A stretch of DNA of 64,000 nucleotides from Cellulomonas sp. KH9 (GTDB taxonomy: Bacteria > Actinomycetota > Actinomycetes > Actinomycetales > Cellulomonadaceae): the NCBI RefSeq assembly GCF_900114185.1, contig NZ_FOSE01000001.1:955749-1019748 (forward strand), given 5' to 3'. Position numbers and translations under genes: made by a program. The notes beneath the pieces are model-generated. The model did not search any database and had not been told where the DNA came from. It saw nothing but the letters and a program-made list of their open reading frames with translations. Each line of letters opens with the position of its first letter. Position 1 is the first letter of the stretch. This document shows, in pieces, positions 58,540 to 64,000 of this stretch.

Positions 58540-59763
58540 ATGGCCGCGACCGACGCCCACCCCGCCGCGCGCGACGCCGGTGCGGCGACGACCCTGCGGG
58601 CCGGGTGGTCGACCGAGCTGCTGGGGTACGACTTCGGGTTCGGTCACCCGATGACCTCGGACCGCATCGACCTGGCGATCGCGCTCGCCGCGCAGCTCGG
58701 CCTGCTCGACCGGCCGGACGTCGAGGTCGTGGGCGCGCGGGCCGCGTCGGACGAGGTGCTGGCCACGGTGCACGACCCCGCGTACGTGGCGGCGGTGCAC
58801 GCGGCCGCCGAGCACGGCGTCCCGGACCTGGCGCGCGGGCTGGGCACGCGCGACGACCCGCTGTTCCCGCAGATGCACGACGCCGCGGCCCGCGTCGTCG
58901 CCGGCACCCTGGACGCGGTGCGCGCGGTGTGGGAGCGGCGCACGCAGCACGCCGTGAACGTCGGCGGCGGGCTGCACCACGCCCGGCCCGGGGCCGCGTC
59001 GGGGTTCTGCGTCTACAACGACGCCGCGGTCGCGATCCGGGACGTGCTCGCGTCCGGGGCGCGGCGGGTCGCGTACGTCGACATCGACGCGCACCACGGC
59101 GACGGCGTGCAGGACATCTTCTGGGACGACCCCCGGGTGCTCACGGTCTCGGTCCACGAGACGGGCCACGCGCTGTTCCCGGGCACGGGCTACCCGACGG
59201 AGATCGGCGGGCGGGGCGCGGAGGGCACGGCCGTCAACGTGGCGCTGCCCTCGCGCACGGGGGACGCGGGCTGGCTGCGGGCCGTCGACGCCGTGGTGCC
59301 CGCCGTGGTCCGCGAGTTCGCGCCCGACGTGCTGGTGACCCAGCACGGCTGCGACACGCACCGTCTGGACCCGCTGGCCACGCTGCGGGTGTCGGTCGAC
59401 GCCCAGCGGGTGGCGGCGCACCTGCTGCACGACCTGGCGCACGAGGTGAGCGACGGGCGGTGGGTCGCGCTGGGCGGCGGCGGGTACGCGATCCTCGACG
59501 TGGTGCCGCGCACGTGGGCGCACCTGCTGGGCATCGCCTCGCACCGGCCGGTCGACCCGAGCACGCCCGTGCCGGAGGAGTGGCTGGCCGTGGTCCGGCA
59601 ACGCTACGGCCGCGAGGCGGTGGCCCGCATGACCGACGACGCCCCGGCGACGTTCGTGCCCTGGTCGCGCGGGTACGACCCCGCGGACGACGTGGACCGG
59701 GCGATCCGGGCGACCCGGGCGGCGGTGTTCCCGGCGCTGGGGCTGGATCCCGACCTCGACTGA
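58540..59763 (+). CDS. Histone-deacetylase-like AcuC-family protein
   Basis: The 407-residue zinc-dependent deacetylase has YDFGFGHPMTSDRI, the active-site GGGLHHARPGAASGFCVYND (split here: GGGLHHA, SGFCVYND), DIDAHHGDGVQ with the metal Asp/His, and VALGGGGYAI near the end. AcuC removes acetyl groups from acetyl-CoA synthetase; other members act on polyamines. The context does not decide. ATG at 58540 was chosen; an in-frame GTG at 58531 is possible. Confidence 0.88.
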   Translation: MAATDAHPAARDAGAATTLRAGWSTELLGYDFGFGHPMTSDRIDLAIALAAQLGLLDRPDVEVVGARAASDEVLATVHDPAYVAAVHAAAEHGVPDLARGLGTRDDPLFPQMHDAAARVVAGTLDAVRAVWERRTQHAVNVGGGLHHARPGAASGFCVYNDAAVAIRDVLASGARRVAYVDIDAHHGDGVQDIFWDDPRVLTVSVHETGHALFPGTGYPTEIGGRGAEGTAVNVALPSRTGDAGWLRAVDAVVPAVVREFAPDVLVTQHGCDTHRLDPLATLRVSVDAQRVAAHLLHDLAHEVSDGRWVALGGGGYAILDVVPRTWAHLLGIASHRPVDPSTPVPEEWLAVVRQRYGREAVARMTDDAPATFVPWSRGYDPADDVDRAIRATRAAVFPALGLDPDLD

Positions 59764-59808
59764 CCGGGGTCCGGCGCGGGGGTGCTGGGCCGTGCGGGTG
59801 TCCCGTGC

Positions 59809-59837
59809 TTCCCACCTGTCACACGCGCAACTAAGGT
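59809..59837 (+). promoter_or_regulatory. Promoter before the BldC-like gene
   Basis: TTCCCA (59809-59814) and TAAGGT (59832-59837) are 17 bases apart, 63 bases upstream of the ATG at 59901. Confidence 0.35.
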
Positions 59838-59900
59838 GGTCTGGCACCCGGAACCTCGGGTGCGCGACGCCGGCGCGGCCCGGCCACCAGGAGGCCGGAC

Positions 59901-60137
59901 ATGGGCGAGGACCAGGGCGGACCGTCGGCCCGCGTGCGGTACCTCACGGTCGTCGAGGTCGCCGACCTCATGCGCGTCTCGCGGATGACGGTCTACCGGC
60001 TCGTGCACGCGGGTGAGCTGCCGGCGGTGCGCGTGGGACGGTCGTTCCGGGTGCCGCAGGACGCGCTCGACGCCTACCTGCGCTCGTCGGCGACCGTCGA
60101 GCCCGAGGCGTTCGGCGAGGAGAGGCGCAGCTCCTGA
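59901..60137 (+). CDS. BldC-like small MerR-type DNA-binding protein
   Basis: The 78-residue protein is a single winged helix-turn-helix of the excisionase/MerR class: RYLTVVEVADLMRVSRMTVYRLVHAG, then LPAVRVGRSFRVPQDALDAYL. Size, sequence and the lack of other domains match BldC of Streptomyces, which controls development by binding direct repeats head-to-tail. It is not near an integrase, so a phage excisionase is unlikely. AGGAGG precedes the ATG. Confidence 0.88.
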   Translation: MGEDQGGPSARVRYLTVVEVADLMRVSRMTVYRLVHAGELPAVRVGRSFRVPQDALDAYLRSSATVEPEAFGEERRSS

Positions 60138-60314
60138 GCACGACCCGCTGCGGGTGCGCGGTCGGCCGTTCGCGGTCGCGGCGGCCCATCGCGTAAGGTG
60201 GGTGCTCGGACTTCTGCGTGCGTGGGTGATTCGGGTCGGCCCGATGCGCACCGCGCGTCGATCGACCACCATTCACGGCCCCCGGGCCGTGACCGGAACA
60301 CGAGTGAGGACCGC

Positions 60315-60413
60315 ATGGGCTCCGTCATCAAGAAGCGCCGCAAGCGCATGGCGAAGAAGAAGCACCGCAAGCTGCTGCGCAAGACGCGTCACCAGCGTCG
60401 CAACAAGAAGTGA
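60315..60413 (+). CDS. 30S ribosomal protein bS22 (AURKAIP1/COX24-like)
   Basis: The 32-residue protein MGSVIKKRRKRMAKKKH... is almost entirely Lys, Arg and His, as in the actinobacterial bS22 small-subunit protein that binds 16S rRNA near the decoding centre. GAGGA precedes the ATG. Its position downstream of a BldC-like gene is a conserved actinobacterial arrangement. A strong terminator follows. Confidence 0.92.
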   Translation: MGSVIKKRRKRMAKKKHRKLLRKTRHQRRNKK

Positions 60414-60445
60414 GCTGACGCCGCAACGCGGCGAGCAGTGCACCG

Positions 60446-60471
60446 CGGGCCCGGTCGGATGACCGGGCCCG
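60446..60471 (+). terminator. Terminator of bS22 gene
   Basis: CGGGCCCGGTC / GACCGGGCCCG form an 11-bp stem with the four-base loop GGAT, 33 bases after the stop. Confidence 0.8.
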
Positions 60472-60496
60472 ACGTGTGTCCGGGACCCGGCGTCAT

Positions 60497-60510
60497 CTAC
60501 AACGATGTAG
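60497..60510 (+). promoter_or_regulatory. LacI-type operator before the sugar regulator
   Basis: CTACAACGATGTAG has perfect CTACA/TGTAG arms and a central CG, the hallmark of LacI-family operators. It lies 79 bases upstream of the LacI-type gene at 60590, suggesting autoregulation. Confidence 0.55.
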
Positions 60511-60589
60511 CCTGAGGTCGTCTGCCACGCTGGACCACGTGGGCAGGGACCCCACGGGCCGCGGGCCGCGACGAGGGCGAGGGCGCACG

Positions 60590-61636
60590 GTGAACGGACG
60601 ACGCAGCGGTGCTGTGACGATGCACGAGGTGGCGGCGCGCGCCGGGGTGTCCATCAAGACCGTCTCGAACGTCGTCAACGGGTACCCGTACATCCGCGAC
60701 AGCACCCGCGAGAAGGTCGAGCTGGCGATCGCGGAGCTGGGCTACCAGCTCAACGTCACCGCGCGGAACCTGCGCCGCGGGCGCACCGGGCTCGTCGGCC
60801 TGGCCGTGCCCGAGCTGTCGCTCCCGTACTTCGCAGAGCTGGCCGACTCCGTCATCCGGGCCGCCGAGGCGCGCGGCCTCACGGTGCTCATCGAGCAGAC
60901 CGGCGCGGTGCGCGAGCGGGAGCTCGAGGTGCTGCGCGGTCAGCGCCGGCAGTTCACCGACGGCCTCATCTACTCACCGCTCGCGCTCGGGCCCGACGAC
61001 GTGGGCGAGCTCGAGGGCATCGACTACCCCATGGTGCTGCTCGGCGAGCGCATCTTCGGCGGCCCGGCCGACCACGTGACGATGCGCAACGTCGAGGCCG
61101 CCAAGGCCGCGACGCAGCACCTGATCGACCAGGGTCGGCGGCGCATCGCCGTCGTGGGCGCGCACGCGGGGGAGTCGGTCGGCTCGGCGGCGCTGCGCGT
61201 GCAGGGCTACGTCGCGGCGCTCGAGGAGAACGGGCTGCCGTACGACCCGGCGCTGGTCGGCGAGGCGGGGCTGTGGCACCGCGCGACGGGCGCGGAGACC
61301 ATGGCGCGGCTGCTGGACGCCGACCTCGGCATCGACGCGGTGTTCGGCCTCAACGACGCGCTCGCGCTCGGCGCGCTGCACACGCTGCACCTGCGCCGCG
61401 TCGAGGTGCCGGGCGAGATCGCCGTCATCGGGTTCGACGACATCGACGAGGCGGCCTACGCGGCACCCACCCTGTCGACCGTGAACCCCGGCCGCGAGCA
61501 GATCGCCGCCACCGCGGTCGACCTGCTCGTCGACCGGATCGACGGCGCGCAGGACGACCGGCCGTTCCGCCAGGTCGTCGCCGACTTCTCGATCGTCGCG
61601 CGCGAGTCCACGATCGGCGACGCCGCGCACGTCTGA
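60590..61636 (+). CDS. LacI-family transcriptional regulator
   Basis: The 348-residue regulator has the helix-turn-helix TMHEVAARAGVSIKTVSNVVN near residue 10, hinge LNVTARNLRRG, and an effector domain with GLVGLAVPELSLPYFAELAD, AVFGLNDALALGALH and VIGFDDIDEAAYA. The GTG start has GAGGG upstream; an ATG ten codons downstream is an alternative. It adjoins a convergent sugar island (GH43, YesL-like, ABC permease), which it probably controls. Confidence 0.88.
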   Translation: MNGRRSGAVTMHEVAARAGVSIKTVSNVVNGYPYIRDSTREKVELAIAELGYQLNVTARNLRRGRTGLVGLAVPELSLPYFAELADSVIRAAEARGLTVLIEQTGAVRERELEVLRGQRRQFTDGLIYSPLALGPDDVGELEGIDYPMVLLGERIFGGPADHVTMRNVEAAKAATQHLIDQGRRRIAVVGAHAGESVGSAALRVQGYVAALEENGLPYDPALVGEAGLWHRATGAETMARLLDADLGIDAVFGLNDALALGALHTLHLRRVEVPGEIAVIGFDDIDEAAYAAPTLSTVNPGREQIAATAVDLLVDRIDGAQDDRPFRQVVADFSIVARESTIGDAAHV

Positions 61637-61659
61637 GCGGCGGCCGGCCGGCGGGACCG

Positions 61660-62274
61660 TCAGCGGGCGTCGAGCCGGTCCAGCCGCACGTCGACGAGCC
61701 ACCCGGTGGCCAGCAACGGCACCGCCGCGCCGCCGAGCACCGCGAGCGGCGGGGCGACCCAGCACGTCGCGGCCCAGACGGCGGCGACGCCGAGCACACC
61801 CACCGCGGTGCCCGGGCCCAGCGCGGGCGCCAGGACGAGGAACCGCCACGTCGCCGGCAGGGGCGCGCGGTAGCGCCGCAGCACCGGGGCCGCGTACGCG
61901 AGGACCACGACCGCCCAGGCCGTGACCAGCCCCAGGCCCGCGGCGAGCACCGCGCGCACCGGTCCCTGCGCGGCCGACAGCGCCCAGGCGTCCGCCGCGA
62001 GCACCGCCGCGACCAGCCACAGCGGCGCGCCGACGAGCACCGCACGGCGCCACCCTGCCCGCCACGCGTGCCAGAAGTCGTGCCAGACGTGCTCGGAGGG
62101 CGTGCCCGCGGGCAGGCGGGCCAGCACGCGGCCGCCGGCGTCGAGCGCGGGGAACAGTCCCAGGACGACACCCCCGGCCAGGGTGCCGACGACCACGAGG
62201 GCCTGCACGGCCAGCAGGTGGGCGACCCACCGCAGGGCGGTCATCACCCCGCCGGTCCATCCCTGCGCGTCCAC
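61660..62274 (-). CDS. YesL-like (DUF624) membrane protein
   Basis: The 204-residue protein has about five hydrophobic segments and the DUF624 signature: an N-terminal helix pair with LGLFPALDAGGRVLARL, then WHDFWHAWRAGWRRAVLVG. YesL-type proteins accompany sugar ABC transporters and glycoside hydrolases in many actinobacteria and bacilli; their role is unknown. GTG start with GGGAGG upstream. It lies 22 bases after the GH43 gene, in the same operon. Confidence 0.8.
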   Translation of the reverse strand: MDAQGWTGGVMTALRWVAHLLAVQALVVVGTLAGGVVLGLFPALDAGGRVLARLPAGTPSEHVWHDFWHAWRAGWRRAVLVGAPLWLVAAVLAADAWALSAAQGPVRAVLAAGLGLVTAWAVVVLAYAAPVLRRYRAPLPATWRFLVLAPALGPGTAVGVLGVAAVWAATCWVAPPLAVLGGAAVPLLATGWLVDVRLDRLDAR

Positions 62275-62296
62275 GTCCCCGATCCTCCCAGGCGCG

Positions 62297-63649
62297 TCAG
62301 GCGGGCCGGGTCGCGGCGGTGACCCGCCCGTGGTCGTCCAGCAGCACGGCGACCTGCGCCGCCACGTCCCGCACGGAGTCCCACGCCGGCAGCACGACCG
62401 CCTGCACGGGCGTGCCGTCGGCCCGGCGCGCGGCGAAGCGCCCGGAGCCGAGCGCGCGCACGTGCAGCAGGTCGAGGGTGCCCTCGTGCGTGCGCCGGAC
62501 CGTCCGCGGGTCCGCGCCCACGTCGAGCACCTCCCAGGTGCCGGCGAGGACCGCGGGGTCGCTCGGCCACAGGGGCTCGTCGTCGACCTCGCGGGCCTGC
62601 CCCGCCCAGGGCTGCGGGCTGACCAGCGGCCAGCCGTCGTGCGTCCACACCAGGCGTCGCACCTGCACCCGGTGGCGCGTGGGGTCGTCCTCGTCGCGCA
62701 CGTGGTGCACGAGGAGCTGACGACCCGGTGCGCCGTCGCGGGCGGGCTCGGTGAGCACCGCACCGTGGCCCGGCGCCCGCAGGCCCGGGCCGCCGGCGAG
62801 CCGGTGCCCGGCGAGCACCACGGTCCCCGCGTCGTGCGCCGGGTCGCGCAGGTCGCGGCCCGTGCGGTCGCGGTACGGCCCCGTGACCTCGTCGGCGACG
62901 GCGGCGCGCACGTGGTACGTCGAGAACAGCGAGTCCCACGACGCGAGCATCGCCCACCCGCCGCCGGGGCGGGGCAGGACGTACGCGCCCTCGACCGCCC
63001 CCTCGACCTCGGGGGCCCGGCGCGCCAGCAGGACGCCCGGGCCGGGGCTCGGCACGCCGGGTGCCGGGGCGTCGAGCGCCAGGCCCGTGACCGGGTCGAG
63101 CTCGAGGGCGTGGATCCCGCCGAAGAACGACCCGTAGACCATCCAGTGCCGCTCGACGGCACCCGTGGTGTCCACCACGACGGCCGCGTCGATCGCGTTG
63201 GGCGGCCCGTCGCCGTGCGGGGAGCCGGTCGCGTCGGGCGGCACCGCCGCGCTCGTCACGACCAGCCCGCGGTCGTGCCACGGCCCACCCGGGTGATCGG
63301 CCTCGGCGAGGCCGATCGCCGAGCACCGGGAGCCGAACGACGACGCCGACCAGTACATGCGCCAGCGGTCGCCCACGCGCACGACCTCGGGTGCCCACAG
63401 GCCGGTCGCGCCCGTGAGGGCCGCCGCGGCGGCCGGCACGCCGGGCAGCGCCCAGCCGTGGAACGTCCACGTCACCAGGTCGTCCGAGCGGCGCACCTGC
63501 ACGCCGCCGCGGACCGGGCCGTCGGCGTGGGCGTCCGTCGAGAACAGCCAGTACGTGCCGTCGTCGTCGCGCACCGCGGTCGGGTCGTGGGCGTGCCCGG
63601 CCCCCCAGCCGGTGGTGTCGATGCTGCCGGCCGGGTCGAGGGTCGTCAC
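62297..63649 (-). CDS. Family 43 glycoside hydrolase, probable arabinanase/arabinofuranosidase
   Basis: The 450-residue five-bladed beta-propeller enzyme has the GH43 catalytic triad: Asp22 in HAHDPTAV (general base), Asp154 in PNAIDAAVV (pKa modulator) and Glu220 in GAVEGAYVL (general acid). GLWAPEVVRVGDRWRMYWSA lies between. There is no signal peptide, so it acts in the cytoplasm on imported oligosaccharides. A C-terminal extension of about 120 residues may be a further beta domain. Specificity (alpha-1,5-arabinan versus beta-xylan) is not certain; the nearby araBDA favours arabinose release. It follows the ABC permease gene by 4 bases. Confidence 0.85.
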   Translation of the reverse strand: MTTLDPAGSIDTTGWGAGHAHDPTAVRDDDGTYWLFSTDAHADGPVRGGVQVRRSDDLVTWTFHGWALPGVPAAAAALTGATGLWAPEVVRVGDRWRMYWSASSFGSRCSAIGLAEADHPGGPWHDRGLVVTSAAVPPDATGSPHGDGPPNAIDAAVVVDTTGAVERHWMVYGSFFGGIHALELDPVTGLALDAPAPGVPSPGPGVLLARRAPEVEGAVEGAYVLPRPGGGWAMLASWDSLFSTYHVRAAVADEVTGPYRDRTGRDLRDPAHDAGTVVLAGHRLAGGPGLRAPGHGAVLTEPARDGAPGRQLLVHHVRDEDDPTRHRVQVRRLVWTHDGWPLVSPQPWAGQAREVDDEPLWPSDPAVLAGTWEVLDVGADPRTVRRTHEGTLDLLHVRALGSGRFAARRADGTPVQAVVLPAWDSVRDVAAQVAVLLDDHGRVTAATRPA

Positions 63650-63653
63650 GGCG

Positions 63654-64000
63654 CTACGCCTTGGAGCCGGTGAGCGCGACGGACTCGATGATCTGCCGCT
63701 GGAAGATCAGGAACACCACGAGGATCGGCAGCAGCGCGACGAAGGACGCGGCCATGATCAGCGGGTAGTCGCGCTGCGTGGCGTACTCCACGTTGAGGTT
63801 GGCGATGACGACCTGGAGCGTCTGCTTGCCGGGGGAGTTCAGGTAGAGGATCGGCCCGAGGTAGTCGTTCCAGACCGTCATGAACCACAGGATGAACTGC
63901 GCCGCGATCGCGGGGCGGATCATCGGCACGATCATCCGCCCGAAGATCGTCAGGTAGGACGCGCCGTCGATCTTCGCGGCCTCGATGAGCGAGTCGGGGA
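63654..64000 (-). CDS. Carbohydrate ABC permease (MalG family), C-terminal part
   Basis: Only the last 115 codons lie in the window. The EAA loop is visible as EAAKIDGASYLTIFGRMIVP, followed by two membrane helices (QFILWFMTVWNDYLGPILYL and SFVALLPILVVFLIFQ) and the C-terminal QRQIIESVALTGSKA typical of MalG-type permeases. It should be the last transporter gene of an oligosaccharide importer whose binding protein and first permease lie beyond base 64000. Confidence 0.9.
   Translation of the reverse strand, partial: PDSLIEAAKIDGASYLTIFGRMIVPMIRPAIAAQFILWFMTVWNDYLGPILYLNSPGKQTLQVVIANLNVEYATQRDYPLIMAASFVALLPILVVFLIFQRQIIESVALTGSKA

Noticed and set aside
59901-60137. Phage excisionase marking an integrated element
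   Set aside because: No integrase, attachment-site repeats or phage genes nearby; the neighbour is bS22 and the sequence matches BldC.

Overview
The window is a very GC-rich chromosomal segment from an actinobacterium. Evidence: almost every codon ends in G or C, GTG starts and 4-base start/stop overlaps are common, and there is a mycobacterial-order Tad pilus locus, a bS22-type micro-protein and a BldC-like regulator. The anaerobic ribonucleotide reductase and the arabinose/arabinan genes fit a facultatively anaerobic plant-polymer degrader of the Cellulomonas type. The genus is an inference. I saw no rRNA, tRNA, CRISPR array, prophage or intact insertion sequence.

Bases 1-18554 are a purine-catabolism supercluster. 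An NMT1/SsuA-type ABC importer (1-2969) and a guanine deaminase (3207-3752) lie beside a divergent xdhC (3859-4845). Leftward operons then encode xanthine dehydrogenase (5428-9050), an RpiR-type regulator (9050-9949), allantoate amidohydrolase, ureidoglycine-glyoxylate aminotransferase (to 12401), allantoinase, uricase, HIU hydrolase and OHCU decarboxylase (to 15742). Upstream lie an AtzH-amidase fusion and an acetamidase/formamidase homologue. Together these cover guanine to urate to allantoin to allantoate to ureidoglycine to oxalurate plus glycine; the two amidases could extend the route to oxamate and oxalate. A shared 14-bp palindrome, GAAAC-N4-GTTTC, sits before the ABC operon, guaD, xdhC, the aminotransferase operon and uraD, and is probably the operator of this regulon. 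A 0.5-kb scar between xdhC and xdhA holds the remains of two dead genes.

Bases 18786-25934 hold a Tad/Flp pilus operon (tadZABC, pilin, TadE-like, TadG-like) converging on an MrfA-type helicase, the order also found around Rv3649-Rv3660c of Mycobacterium tuberculosis. The TadG-like frame has no stop codon before it runs antisense into the helicase. Bases 26096-28917 encode 5-oxoprolinase (pxpA and a fused pxpBC rich in tandem repeats). Bases 28951-35201 are an IdeR/DtxR-type iron island: a binding lipoprotein, two permeases, an ATPase, a siderophore-interacting protein and a Fes-like esterase. Bases 35225-37934 carry two NrdR boxes followed by nrdD and nrdG.

From 37944 to 47864 come a SigE-family sigma factor with its membrane-anchored partner, a STAS protein, an H+-pumping pyrophosphatase, a lipoprotein, an EEP-fold hydrolase, a methyltransferase, proC and a LacI regulator. 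The araBDA operon follows (47988-51951). After it come membrane or secreted proteins of unknown role, a PPK2 kinase, a TrkA/TrkH-type potassium system, an AcuC-like deacetylase, a BldC-like protein and bS22. The right end (60590-64000) is a LacI-controlled sugar island with a YesL-like protein, a GH43 enzyme and a carbohydrate ABC permease cut by the window edge. With araBDA it forms a plausible arabinan-to-pentose-phosphate route.
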